Origin: Thiobacillaceae bacterium
GTDB lineage: Bacteria > Pseudomonadota > Gammaproteobacteria > Burkholderiales > Thiobacillaceae
Direction: 5' to 3'
Assembly: GCA_025054655.1 (NCBI GenBank)
Contig: JANWZL010000010.1
Coordinates: 1-43,155, forward strand
Length of the DNA stretch: 43,155 nt
The position numbers and the translations under genes were made by a program. Shown piece after piece: positions 28,572 through 36,625 of this stretch; positions within the stretch are counted from its first letter, which is position 1; every line of letters starts with the position of its first letter. The notes beneath the pieces are model-generated. The model made no database searches, was not told the DNA's origin, and saw only the letters and a list, made by a program, of their open reading frames with translations.

Positions 28572-29855
28572 CTACAGCCGCCAGAGCCTGAACCCTGCGG
28601 CACGGATGGTGGCCGGGTCGTAGGCCGACTTGACATCGGTGAACACCCCGCCCGGCCGCAGATGGGCGAGGATGTCGCTCAGCGGCATGCTGAGATACTG
28701 CCGGTGGGCCACCGCGGCGACGACGGCGTCGACATCGCGCGGCAGTGCAGACCAGGGGGTGAGGGCGATGCCGTACTCGTGCTGCGCCTCCTCAGGGGCG
28801 GCGATGGGATCGTGCACCGCCACCTCGCAGCCGAACGACTGCAGCTCGCGCACGAGGTCGGCCACCTTGGAGTTTCTGAGGTCCGGGCAGTTCTCCTTGA
28901 AGGTGAGCCCCAGCACGATCACCTTGGCCCCTTTCACACAGCTGCCCGCATCGATCATGTGCTTGACCGTCTGCTGCGCCACCCAAGCCGCCATGCCGTC
29001 GTTGATGCGCCGACCGGCGAGGATCACCTGCGGGTGATAGCCCAGCATCTCCGCCTTGTGGGTGAGGTAGTAGGGATCGACGCCGATGCAATGCCCCCCC
29101 ACCAGACCAGGGCGGAAAGGCAGGAAGTTCCACTTCGTGCCGGCGGCCTCGAGCACCTCGAGGGTGTCGATGCCGATGCGGTCGAAGATCATGGCCAGCT
29201 CGTTCATGAGCGCGATGTTGAGGTCGCGCTGGGTGTTTTCGATCACCTTGGCCGCCTCCGCCACCTTGATGGAGCTGGCCTTGTGCACCCCGGCGGTGAT
29301 GATGGCGCCATAGAGGTCCGCCACCTTCTGCAGGGTTTGTGGGCTGTCGCCGGAGACCACCTTGACGATGCGCGGCAGGGTGTGCTCCTTGTCGCCCGGG
29401 TTGACGCGCTCGGGCGAATAGCCGACATGGAAGTCCCGCTTCCATTGCATGCCCGAGTGCCGCTCCAGCAGTGGGATGCACACCTCTTCGGTCGCCCCTG
29501 GATAGACGGTGGATTCGTAGATCACGGTGGTGCCGCGTTTCATGTACTTGCCCACCGTGGTCGAGGCGCCGATGAGCGGGGCGAAGTCGGGGATATGGGC
29601 GGTGTCTACCGGCGTGGGCACGGCCACGACGATGAAGTCGGCACGGCCGAGCAGGCTCGGGTCGGTGGTGACCGTCAGCCGTGTGGCGGCCTTGAGCTCC
29701 TCCGTGCTGACCTCACCGGTGGGGTCGCAGTAATTGCGGTAGTGGGCGATCTTGCTCTCGGACAGGTCATAGCCTATGGTGTCGAAGCGCTTGCCGAACT
29801 CCACGGCGAGCGGCAGGCCCACATAGCCCAGGCCGACGACGGCGACGGTGGTCAT
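28572..29855 (-). CDS. tviB: UDP-N-acetyl-hexosamine 6-dehydrogenase (TviB/WbpO type)
   Basis: NAD-dependent four-electron oxidation of the sugar C6 to a carboxylate, giving a UDP-HexNAc uronic acid for polysaccharide synthesis. The 427-residue protein has the Rossmann motif [16 protein letters not shown] in the NAD site, and the catalytic Cys in [11 protein letters not shown] near residue 260. The pattern [11 protein letters not shown] is typical of the WbpO/TviB branch. An AAGGGG ribosome binding site precedes ATG 29855. No glycosyltransferase, polymerase or export gene accompanies the pair here. Confidence 0.92.
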   Translation of the reverse strand: MTTVAVVGLGYVGLPLAVEFGKRFDTIGYDLSESKIAHYRNYCDPTGEVSTEELKAATRLTVTTDPSLLGRADFIVVAVPTPVDTAHIPDFAPLIGASTTVGKYMKRGTTVIYESTVYPGATEEVCIPLLERHSGMQWKRDFHVGYSPERVNPGDKEHTLPRIVKVVSGDSPQTLQKVADLYGAIITAGVHKASSIKVAEAAKVIENTQRDLNIALMNELAMIFDRIGIDTLEVLEAAGTKWNFLPFRPGLVGGHCIGVDPYYLTHKAEMLGYHPQVILAGRRINDGMAAWVAQQTVKHMIDAGSCVKGAKVIVLGLTFKENCPDLRNSKVADLVRELQSFGCEVAVHDPIAAPEEAQHEYGIALTPWSALPRDVDAVVAAVAHRQYLSMPLSDILAHLRPGGVFTDVKSAYDPATIRAAGFRLWRL

Positions 29856-29989
29856 GCTTTCCCCTTGTTGCGGTTGGACAGATGGATTTTACTACCCAGG
29901 CCCGGCGGGACGGGGCTACCCGGCTTATAGCGGAACCGTTTTGCGATAACTTGACGGTCATCGACATCATCGGCGTGGGGACCTTGATC

Positions 29990-30769
29990 GTGGCCATCAA
30001 GCTCCGGCTATGGTGTGTGCTGAGTCTGTTCGCGCTGTGTGCGCTGCCCGCCCACGCCTGGGCCCAGGGCATCGTCGACACCCTGCCGCGGGTGAAACCC
30101 TCGGTGGTGGGCATCGGCACCCATCACCCCACCCGCACACCCCGAGTGCAGCTCGCCGGCACCGGTTTCGTGGTGGGCGACGGGCTCACCGTGGCGACCA
30201 ACGCCCATGTGATCGCCAGGGAGCTCGATACTGCGCGTCGCGAGACCTTGGCGGTGTTGATCCCGCGCGGTGAGCAGGTCGAAGTGCGTCCGGCCGAACG
30301 CATCGCCGCCGACGCCACACACGACCTCGTTCTGCTGCGCATCCAGGGCGAGCCGCTGCCGGCCCTCGCCCTGGGCGACTCCGACCGCGTGCGCGAGGGG
30401 CAGACGCTGTACTTCACCGGCTATCCCCTGGGGGCCGCCCTCGGTTTGCACCCGGCCACACACCGGGCCGGCCTGGCCGCCGTCGCCCCGATCTACACCC
30501 CCCCGCCCACGGCCAGCCGGCTCACACCCCAGCTCATCCGGCGCGCCGAAGACCGCTATGTCATCTTCCAGCTCGATGCCATCGCCTATCCCGGCAACAG
30601 CGGCAGCCCTCTCTACGACCCCGACACCGGGCAGGTGCTCGGCATCGTCAATTCGGTCTTCGTCAAAGGCGCGAAGGAGAACGCCCTGAAGGACCCCAGC
30701 GGCATCGCTTACGCCATCCCGGTCAACCCCCTCAAGGCCCTGATCGAGCGCAGCATACGGCGCCCCTGA
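29990..30769 (+). CDS. Secreted trypsin-like serine protease (S1C-like, no PDZ)
   Basis: A 259-residue exported chymotrypsin-fold protease. From GTG 29990 the first ~25 residues form a clear signal peptide ending A-H-A-W-A. The catalytic triad is visible: His73 in T-N-A-H-V-I, Asp112 in T-H-D-L-V-L-L-R, and Ser204 in P-G-N-S-G-S-P. This is the DegP/HtrA catalytic pattern with Ser for the usual second Gly, but the protein ends soon after the domain and has no PDZ domain. The start is uncertain: TTG 29984 has a GGGG at suitable distance, and a longer frame begins at 29882. It is divergent from tviB. Confidence 0.82.
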   Translation: MAIKLRLWCVLSLFALCALPAHAWAQGIVDTLPRVKPSVVGIGTHHPTRTPRVQLAGTGFVVGDGLTVATNAHVIARELDTARRETLAVLIPRGEQVEVRPAERIAADATHDLVLLRIQGEPLPALALGDSDRVREGQTLYFTGYPLGAALGLHPATHRAGLAAVAPIYTPPPTASRLTPQLIRRAEDRYVIFQLDAIAYPGNSGSPLYDPDTGQVLGIVNSVFVKGAKENALKDPSGIAYAIPVNPLKALIERSIRRP

Positions 30770-30773
30770 GCCT

Positions 30774-30803
30774 TTGCGCCGGTATCCGCGGCCGCGGTAT
30801 AGT
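30774..30803 (+). promoter_or_regulatory. Candidate promoter of the Uma2-family gene
   Basis: TATAGT (30798-30803) matches five of six -10 positions; TTGCGC (30774-30779) is a weak -35 at 18-bp spacing. A start near 30810 would leave a leader of roughly 23 nt. Confidence 0.4.
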
Positions 30804-30832
30804 AGGGTGCTCATCCACCGCGTGGTTTCAGC

Positions 30833-31408
30833 ATGGGTTTTGCACAGCCGGTCTCGCGTTTCGATATTGACGCCTTCCTCGCCTGGGAGTCGGAGCAGCC
30901 GACGCGCCACGAATACCTCCAGGGCGAGGTCTTTGCCATGACCGGGGCGCGCGATGCACACAACACCATCGCCCTCAACATCGCCGCTCACCTGCGCACC
31001 GCCCTGCGCGGCGGCCCCTGCCGGGTCTACATCGCCGACATGAAGCTGCGGCTGGATGCAACCGATGCGGTCTTCTACCCCGATGTGATGGTCACCTGTG
31101 ATGCTCGCGACCGCAGTCCGGAGGCGGATCAGTTCAAGCGCCACCCCATATTGATCGTCGAGGTCCTGTCCGAATCCACTGCCGCCTACGACCGCGGCCG
31201 CAAGTTCGAATACTACCGCGGCATCGACAGCCTGCAGGAGGTGCTACTGGTGGAGCAGGACCGACCGCACGTCGACCTCTACCGCCGAGCCGAGCGCGGG
31301 CATTGGCTGCTAGAGTCGCATGGGCCGGGCGGCCAGCTGCATCTGGCAAGCCTGGGGGTTAGCCTGCCCCTGGGAGTGATCTACGAGGATGTCGCCTTCC
31401 CGCGCTGA
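30833..31408 (+). CDS. Uma2-family (DUF820) putative nuclease
   Basis: A 191-residue protein of the Uma2 family, which has a PD-(D/E)XK restriction-endonuclease-like fold and is especially expanded in cyanobacteria. Visible core elements are H-E-Y-L-Q-G-E-V-F near the N-terminus, Y-P-D-V-M-V near 85, L-I-V-E-V-L-S-E-S-T near 105 and the basic R-G-R-K-F-E-Y-Y-R near 121. The Asp, Glu and Lys positions of the fold are retained, so catalysis is possible, but no substrate is known for the family. It is flanked by unrelated housekeeping genes and shows no transposon ends. Confidence 0.85.
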   Translation: MGFAQPVSRFDIDAFLAWESEQPTRHEYLQGEVFAMTGARDAHNTIALNIAAHLRTALRGGPCRVYIADMKLRLDATDAVFYPDVMVTCDARDRSPEADQFKRHPILIVEVLSESTAAYDRGRKFEYYRGIDSLQEVLLVEQDRPHVDLYRRAERGHWLLESHGPGGQLHLASLGVSLPLGVIYEDVAFPR

Positions 31409-31444
31409 GCGGCCGTCAACCGCTGCCGCTGACGGGTCCTTGGC

Positions 31445-31945
31445 ATGACGCCCTACCCCTTGGTTCTGCGGCTGCGGCCCTCGCGCATCGCCCGCCTGTT
31501 TCTGACCGGTGTCGCGATCGCCGCCCTGGCGGCCGCACTGCTGGCCGATCTGCCCTGGGGGGCGAGGGGCTTGGCGGCCGTGATGGTCGCCCTGGTGCTC
31601 TGGCGCGGCTGGCGCATGAGCCTGCCGGTGGCCCTGCGCCTGAGCGAGGACGGCCGCCTGCAGTGGCGACAGGCAGGGCAGGACTGGCAGGAGGCCACGC
31701 TGCTCGCCGCCTGCCGCGCCACCCCCTGGCTGTGCGTGCTCGCCTGCCGTACCGCCGGGGGACGTCGCGACTGGGCGGTGTTCCCCGACAGCCTACCGGC
31801 GGACGACTTCCGCCGTTTGCGCGTGTGGCTGCGCTGGCAGGCCCGGTTGGAGCCCGAGCGTCTTCCGCTCCATTTCCGCCGCGCGGCGGCGGGCCTGCGT
31901 GCCCGGCGCGAGCCGGTTGCGTCCGCTCCGCAGCCACGACGCTGA
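31445..31945 (+). CDS. YgfX-like membrane protein (DUF1434)
   Basis: A 166-residue protein with two hydrophobic helices near the N-terminus (about 18-35 and 38-54), a polar C-terminal domain and a basic tail. The pattern L-R-L-R-P-S-R at the start, R-L-S-E-D-G-R-L-Q-W in the middle and L-P-A-D-D-F-R-R-L-R-V-W-L-R-W near 120-135 matches YgfX-family proteins as I remember them. YgfX (CptA) is usually encoded beside sdhE (ygfY/cptB); no sdhE is in this window. It lies directly upstream of lipB with a 11-bp gap, so co-transcription is likely. Confidence 0.65.
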   Translation: MTPYPLVLRLRPSRIARLFLTGVAIAALAAALLADLPWGARGLAAVMVALVLWRGWRMSLPVALRLSEDGRLQWRQAGQDWQEATLLAACRATPWLCVLACRTAGGRRDWAVFPDSLPADDFRRLRVWLRWQARLEPERLPLHFRRAAAGLRARREPVASAPQPRR

Positions 31946-31956
31946 CCGCCGCCCGC

Positions 31957-32586
31957 ATGGCCCCGCCCATCCACGTCCGCCACCTCGGCCGCAGCGACTA
32001 TGCGACGACCTGGCGGGCGATGCAGGCCTATACCGCCGCACGCGGGCCGGACACTGCGGACGAGCTGTGGCTGACCGAACACCCGCCGGTGTACACCCTG
32101 GGCCAGGCCGGCCGGCGCGAGCACCTGCTGCGCGACATCGGCGTGCCGGTATTGGCGGTCGATCGCGGCGGCCAGGTCACCTACCACGGCCCCGGGCAGG
32201 CGGTGGTCTACGTCCTGCTCGACCTGCGGCGCCGCGCCTACGGGGTGAAGGGGCTGGTGCAGCGGCTGGAGCAGGCGGTCATCGACCTGCTGGCCGCGCA
32301 GGGGGTGGCGGCCGAACGCCTGGCCGGTGCACCGGGTGTCTATGTGCGCCGCGGCGACGGCGCACCCGCCAAGCTCGCCGCCCTGGGACTCAAGGTGCGC
32401 AACGGTTGCACCTACCACGGGCTTGCCCTCAACGTGGACCTCGACCTCACCCCCTTCAACGCCATCAATCCCTGCGGTCATGCCGGCATGCCCGTCACCC
32501 GGCTCAAGGATCTCGGGCTGGCCACGACCGTGGAGCAGGCCGCGGCGGGCCTGGCCGAGCGTCTGCTCGACCTGCTCTCGGCGTGA
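31957..32586 (+). CDS. lipB: Octanoyl-[acyl-carrier-protein]:protein octanoyltransferase
   Basis: LipB moves the octanoyl group from acyl carrier protein to lipoyl domains, the first step of lipoate synthesis. The 209-residue protein has R-G-G-Q-V-T-Y-H-G-P-G-Q near 70, the catalytic Lys139 in A-K-L-A-A-L-G-L-K and the acyl-accepting Cys173 in I-N-P-C-G-H. ATG 31957 is chosen because it begins the domain; a longer open frame upstream from 31663 runs through the YgfX-like gene. It is convergent with queD, five bases apart. No lipA gene is visible nearby. Confidence 0.95.
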   Translation: MAPPIHVRHLGRSDYATTWRAMQAYTAARGPDTADELWLTEHPPVYTLGQAGRREHLLRDIGVPVLAVDRGGQVTYHGPGQAVVYVLLDLRRRAYGVKGLVQRLEQAVIDLLAAQGVAAERLAGAPGVYVRRGDGAPAKLAALGLKVRNGCTYHGLALNVDLDLTPFNAINPCGHAGMPVTRLKDLGLATTVEQAAAGLAERLLDLLSA

Positions 32587-32590
32587 CGGC

Positions 32591-32947
32591 TTACTCGCCC
32601 GTATAGATGCAGCCCGAATCGGCCGTCTCCTGGACCACCACGCGGCACAAGCCGGGTACGACCGTCTTGAGCTGCTGCCAGATCCAGATCGCCAGGTGCT
32701 CGCTGGTGGGGTTGGCCAGCCCCGGCAGGTCGTTGAGGTAACGGTGGTCGAGCTGGGCCTTGAGGCGTGCACAGGCCGCCGTGAGCTCGGCGAAATCCAT
32801 CACCCAGCCCAGGTGCGCATCGAGCGGGCCGCACACGTGCACCTCGACGCGGAAGGAATGCCCGTGTAGGCGCGCACACGGGTGCTCTGGCGGCAGGTGG
32901 GGCAGGCGCCGCGCCGCCTCGAAACGGAACACGTGAAACAGCTGCAT
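32591..32947 (-). CDS. queD: 6-carboxy-5,6,7,8-tetrahydropterin synthase
   Basis: QueD makes 6-carboxytetrahydropterin from dihydroneopterin triphosphate on the way to queuosine in tRNA. The 118-residue protein is of usual size. Zinc-binding histidines lie in F-E-A-A-R-R-L-P-H and in L-H-G-H-S-F-R-V-E-V. The catalytic Cys precedes them in P-E-H-P-C-A-R, and further active-site residues are in L-D-H-R-Y-L-N-D and P-T-S-E-H-L-A. ATG 32947 is chosen; an in-frame start at 33028 lies beyond the likely promoter. Divergent from the ChaN-like gene. Confidence 0.94.
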   Translation of the reverse strand: MQLFHVFRFEAARRLPHLPPEHPCARLHGHSFRVEVHVCGPLDAHLGWVMDFAELTAACARLKAQLDHRYLNDLPGLANPTSEHLAIWIWQQLKTVVPGLCRVVVQETADSGCIYTGE

Positions 32948-32958
32948 GCCGGCTCGGG

Positions 32959-32989
32959 TTGAATCTGCGTCGGCATTATGCGCTAGACT
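32959..32989. promoter_or_regulatory. Divergent queD / chaN-like promoter region
   Basis: For the plus-strand gene, TTGAAT (32959-32964) and TAGACT (32984-32989) are 19 bp apart. For queD, the minus strand reads CATAAT at 32980-32975 with a weak -35. The two promoters overlap, so they may compete. Confidence 0.4.
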
Positions 32990-33034
32990 GGACCGGTATG
33001 CGAACTTGTGCCCGGCGACCGTGTCCACCCCTGC

Positions 33035-34186
33035 ATGATGTCCGCCCGCCTGCTCAGCCTGCTGCTCGTCACCCTGCTACCGGCCTGCACCTCGCAGGCC
33101 TCGGTGCAGCCCTGTGCGCAGCCGGGGACCTGGCTTGCACACGATGGCGAGCAGGTGCGGGCGCAGCTGCTGCAGGGCCTGCTCGCCGTGCTGGCGCGGC
33201 AGCAGGTGGTGTTGTTGGGCGAGACGCACGACAGCGCCGAGGACCACCGCTGGCAACTGGCCACCCTGGCCCAGCTGCACGCCTTGCGGCCCGACCTCGC
33301 CATCGGCTTCGAGATGTTTCCGCGCCGGCTGCAGCCGGTGCTCGATCGCTGGGTGGCCGGTGAGCTGTCCGAGGCCGAATTCCTGCGGTTGACGGAATGG
33401 GAGCGGGTGTGGGGCTACGATGCCCGGCTGTATCTGCCCCTGTTCCACTACGCCCGCATGAACCGGCTACCCATGCTGGCGCTCAACGTGGAACGCAGTC
33501 TCATCGCGACGGTGGAGGCGCAGGGGTGGGAAGGGGTACCGGAACAGCGGCGTGAGGGCGTCAGCCGTCCGGCCCCCCCCAGCACGGGGTATCTAGTGCA
33601 GCTGCGCGAGGTCTTTGCCCACCATCCGCAAAAACGCGGCGAACGGCAGGAGACGGCCTTCGCCCGCTTCGTCGAGGCGCAGACCACCTGGGATCGGGCC
33701 ATGGCCCAGGCCATCGCCGACTACCTCGCCCATCGCCCCCAGGCCCTGGTGGTGGGCATCGTCGGCGCCGGGCACGTGCGCCATGGCCACGGCATCGCCT
33801 ATCAACTCAAGGACCTGGGGGTGACACGGGTGGCCAACCTGCTCACTTGGGACGCCCGTGTACCCTGCAGCGAGTATGCCGTCGGACTGGCGCAGGCGGT
33901 CTACGTGGTGCAGGCCCCGCAGGACGATCCGCCGCGCTTGGGCGTGGCGATGGAGCCGGCTGGGGCCGGGGTGCGCATCGCCCAAGTCAACGCCGGCAGC
34001 GTGGCCGAGGCGGCCGGTCTGCGTCCCGGCGACGTCATCACCGAGGCCGCCGGCCGCAGCGTGCACACGCCGCAGGACGTGCGCACCACGGTACAGCGCC
34101 TGCCGCCCGGCACCTGGCTGCCGCTCAGGGTACAGCGCGACGGTGTAGCCTTGGAGCTCATCGCCCGCTTTCCCCCCGCGCCATGA
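33035..34186 (+). CDS. ChaN-family haem-binding lipoprotein with C-terminal PDZ domain
   Basis: A 383-residue exported lipoprotein. The signal sequence ends in a lipobox L-L-P-A-C with Cys18 as the lipidated residue. Residues ~45-270 form the ChaN/DUF399 domain, with G-E-T-H-D-S-A-E-D-H near 68 and F-E-M-F-P-R-R-L-Q near 97; Campylobacter ChaN binds stacked haems. A PDZ domain (about 295-380) follows, with G-V-R-I-A-Q-V-N-A-G-S-V-A-E-A-A-G-L-R-P-G-D-V-I. ATG 33035 or 33038 may start translation. The stop overlaps the following protease start (ATGA), so the two products are made together. Iron/haem handling is inferred, not shown. Confidence 0.85.
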   Translation: MMSARLLSLLLVTLLPACTSQASVQPCAQPGTWLAHDGEQVRAQLLQGLLAVLARQQVVLLGETHDSAEDHRWQLATLAQLHALRPDLAIGFEMFPRRLQPVLDRWVAGELSEAEFLRLTEWERVWGYDARLYLPLFHYARMNRLPMLALNVERSLIATVEAQGWEGVPEQRREGVSRPAPPSTGYLVQLREVFAHHPQKRGERQETAFARFVEAQTTWDRAMAQAIADYLAHRPQALVVGIVGAGHVRHGHGIAYQLKDLGVTRVANLLTWDARVPCSEYAVGLAQAVYVVQAPQDDPPRLGVAMEPAGAGVRIAQVNAGSVAEAAGLRPGDVITEAAGRSVHTPQDVRTTVQRLPPGTWLPLRVQRDGVALELIARFPPAP

Positions 34187-36162
34187 GCGGTAAGGCGACT
34201 AACCCCGCGCTGGCGCTCGGGTTGTGGCTCATCGTCGCCTGGGCACAGGCAGCCACGCCGCACCTTGAACTCAACGTGCAGCTCGACCCGCATGCGCGCC
34301 GCCTGCAGGTACACGCCCATCTGAGCGGGCTGGATGCGCCCGTGCGCATCGCCCTCGCGCCCGAGTTGCGGCTGCAGCGTGTGAGCCTGAACGGCCGGCC
34401 TTGGCCCACGGCCGACCGGCCAGCGCTGGATGTACCGGCGGGCGGCCGTGTGACGCTGGTCTACGGCGGACGGCTGCCGCCCATGCCTCAGCTCGACCAC
34501 CGCGGGGTGCTGGGCGAGTTGCCCGCCGCTGCCGGGCCCGAGGGCAGCTATCTACCCGCGGCCGGCGCCTGGTATCCGCACCCCGGGCGGCCCTTCACCT
34601 ATCGCCTGCGTCTGCACCTGCCCGCTGGACAGAAGGGGCTCGTGCCCGGCAACCGTGTGCAGGAGACCGACGGGCCGGCGGGCTACAGCGCCACCTATGA
34701 CTTCCCCCATCCGGCCGAGGGCATAGACCTCATGGCTGGCCCCTATGTGACCGATGAACGTAGCCTCTCGCTCGACGACGGCCGCCGGGTGCGGCTGCGC
34801 ACCTGGTTCTACCGCGAGGAGCGTGACCTCGCCGCCGATTACCTGCAGGCGGCCGGCCGCGCGATCGAGCGCTACAGCCGGCTGATCGGCCCCTACCCTT
34901 ACACCGACTTCGGCATCGTCGCTAGCCCCCTGCCCACCGGTTTCGGCATGCCGAGCTTGACCTATCTGGGCCGCGGCGTGCTACGGCTGCCTTTCATCCG
35001 CACCTCTTCGCTGCCGCACGAGGTGCTGCACAACTGGTGGGGCAACGGCGTGTACCCCGATTGGGCGCGGGGCAACTGGACCGAAGGCCTGACCACCTTC
35101 CTCGCCGATTACGCCTACAAGGAGGACGAGGGCGAGGCGGCGGCGCGCGCGATGCGGCTGGGGTGGCTGCGCGATCTGGCTGCCGTGCCGGAGTCCGAGG
35201 ACAGACCGTTGTCGGCCTTCACCGCCCGGCGGCACGGGGTGGACGCGGTGCTGGGCTACAACAAGGCAGCCATGGTCTTTCTCATGCTGCGCGATGCGAT
35301 CGGTCGCGAGGCCTTCGAGCGCGGCCTCAAGCTGCTGTGGCAGCGGTTTCGTTTTCGCACCGCGTCTTGGGACGACCTGGCGCGGGTGTGGTCGGAGGCG
35401 GCCGGGCGCGATCTGACCGAGTTCTTCCGGCAATGGGTCGGGCGTGCTGGGGCGCCCAGCCTGCGTCTGACCTCGGCGGTGGCCTCGGACGGTCAGGTGC
35501 GGGTCGCCCTGGAACAGGCGGGTGAACCCTGGCGGCTGGAGGTGCCGGTGGGGCTGCGCATCTACCCCGACCGTTTCGAGATCCGCCGCGTGCCCCTGGA
35601 GGGCGCGCGCACTACGGTGGGCCTGCCGGTCAAGGGGCTGGTGCAGGCGGTGGAGCTGGATCCAGACTATCGCCTGTGGCGCCGGATCGACCCGCGCAAT
35701 CTGCCGCCCATCCTACGCGAGACCTTCATCGCCCCGCGGGTGGCCTTGCTGGCGGTCGGCCCGGATGCGGCCTGGCAGGAAGCGGCGCGGCGGCTGGCCG
35801 GACGGGTGCTAGACCACCCGCCACAGCCAGTGGTGCCCGGCCAGTCCACCGGACCGAGCCTGCCCCGTCTCATCATCGGGGATCGGCAGGGGGTGAGGCA
35901 GACACTGCAGGGCCTGGGCCTGCCGCCTGCACCGCCCGACCTGCCTGAGGGCCGTGTGCGAGTGTGGGCCGGACGCGATGACGGCTCAACGCCTTATGCC
36001 GTGGTCAGCGCCGACAGCCTGCAGTCGCTGGAGCCGCTGCAACGCAGCCTACCCCATTACGGACGGGTCAGTTGGCTGGTCTACGCACAGGATGGTGTAG
36101 CAGCCAAAGGCGTGTGGCCGCCGCGACCGGAACGCCTGCCCGTCGCGCATGACTCACGGTGA
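34183..36162 (+). CDS. Secreted M1-type gluzincin metallopeptidase
   Basis: A 659-residue protein with a signal peptide (about 1-23, ending A-W-A-Q-A). An N-terminal beta-sandwich domain is followed by a thermolysin-like catalytic domain. The zinc site is H279-E-x-x-H283 with Glu301 in W-T-E-G-L, and a later Tyr-Asn-Lys resembles the catalytic Tyr motif of M1 enzymes. The spacing HExxH-x17-E is one residue shorter than the usual x18. The aminopeptidase signature G-x-M-E-N is replaced by G-F-G-M-P-S, so classic aminopeptidase specificity is unlikely. The start overlaps the ChaN-PDZ gene by four bases; the 3' end overlaps the convergent cytochrome gene by nine. Confidence 0.85.
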   Translation: MSGKATNPALALGLWLIVAWAQAATPHLELNVQLDPHARRLQVHAHLSGLDAPVRIALAPELRLQRVSLNGRPWPTADRPALDVPAGGRVTLVYGGRLPPMPQLDHRGVLGELPAAAGPEGSYLPAAGAWYPHPGRPFTYRLRLHLPAGQKGLVPGNRVQETDGPAGYSATYDFPHPAEGIDLMAGPYVTDERSLSLDDGRRVRLRTWFYREERDLAADYLQAAGRAIERYSRLIGPYPYTDFGIVASPLPTGFGMPSLTYLGRGVLRLPFIRTSSLPHEVLHNWWGNGVYPDWARGNWTEGLTTFLADYAYKEDEGEAAARAMRLGWLRDLAAVPESEDRPLSAFTARRHGVDAVLGYNKAAMVFLMLRDAIGREAFERGLKLLWQRFRFRTASWDDLARVWSEAAGRDLTEFFRQWVGRAGAPSLRLTSAVASDGQVRVALEQAGEPWRLEVPVGLRIYPDRFEIRRVPLEGARTTVGLPVKGLVQAVELDPDYRLWRRIDPRNLPPILRETFIAPRVALLAVGPDAAWQEAARRLAGRVLDHPPQPVVPGQSTGPSLPRLIIGDRQGVRQTLQGLGLPPAPPDLPEGRVRVWAGRDDGSTPYAVVSADSLQSLEPLQRSLPHYGRVSWLVYAQDGVAAKGVWPPRPERLPVAHDSR

Positions 36163-36519
36163 GCCGGGTTGAGTCGTGCGCGATGCGCGCGCGCCGCTGG
36201 CGCTCCGCTTGCGGCTGGCGTAGAAAGCGGCCAAATCGGCCAGGTCGCGTTCGGACAAGCCGGTGATGAGGCTATGCAGGGGGCTTTTGCCGGTGCGGAA
36301 ATTTTGCAGCTTGATCAGCAGTACGGCCTCGTCTTGGCCCGCCAGTCTGGGCATGTCGGGGCGCGCGTTCTGGCCCTCGGAACCATGGCAGCCCGCGCAC
36401 CATTGCGATTTGGCCTGTCCACGAGCCGGATCGCCCGCTGCCAGGCCCGTCCGGATTCCGCCCCAGGTCAACACGGTGCATAAAGCAACCAGCATCGTCC
36501 ATTTACCGCCACACTGCAT
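36154..36519 (-). CDS. Periplasmic class I c-type cytochrome, axial Met absent
   Basis: A 121-residue exported monohaem cytochrome. A signal peptide of about 28 residues is followed by G-D-P-A-R-G, the haem motif C-A-G-C-H near 41-45, M-P-R-L-A-G-Q near 56-62 and the closing helix L-S-E-R-D-L-A-D-L-A-A-F-Y-A-S. In the family a Met about 8-12 residues before that helix ligates the iron; here the segment is K-S-P-L-H-S-L-I-T-G with no Met. The only mature-part Met is in R-P-D-M-P, so the sixth ligand may be the nearby His or absent. A GGAG ribosome binding site precedes ATG 36519. The redox partner is unknown. Confidence 0.88.
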   Translation of the reverse strand: MQCGGKWTMLVALCTVLTWGGIRTGLAAGDPARGQAKSQWCAGCHGSEGQNARPDMPRLAGQDEAVLLIKLQNFRTGKSPLHSLITGLSERDLADLAAFYASRKRSASGARASRTTQPGSP

Positions 36520-36625
36520 ACTCGCTCCATCATCGCTTTGGGGTTTGCCGAAGACGCCAACGCCCTCAGCCTTGTCTTTCTGGGAATTCTACGCCCATTC
36601 CGCGCCCCTGGGCGGCGGGCCGCCG

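Noticed and set aside
30833-31408. Uma2-family gene as part of a transposon or restriction system.
   Set aside because: No terminal repeats, methylase or specificity subunit nearby, and base composition like the neighbours.
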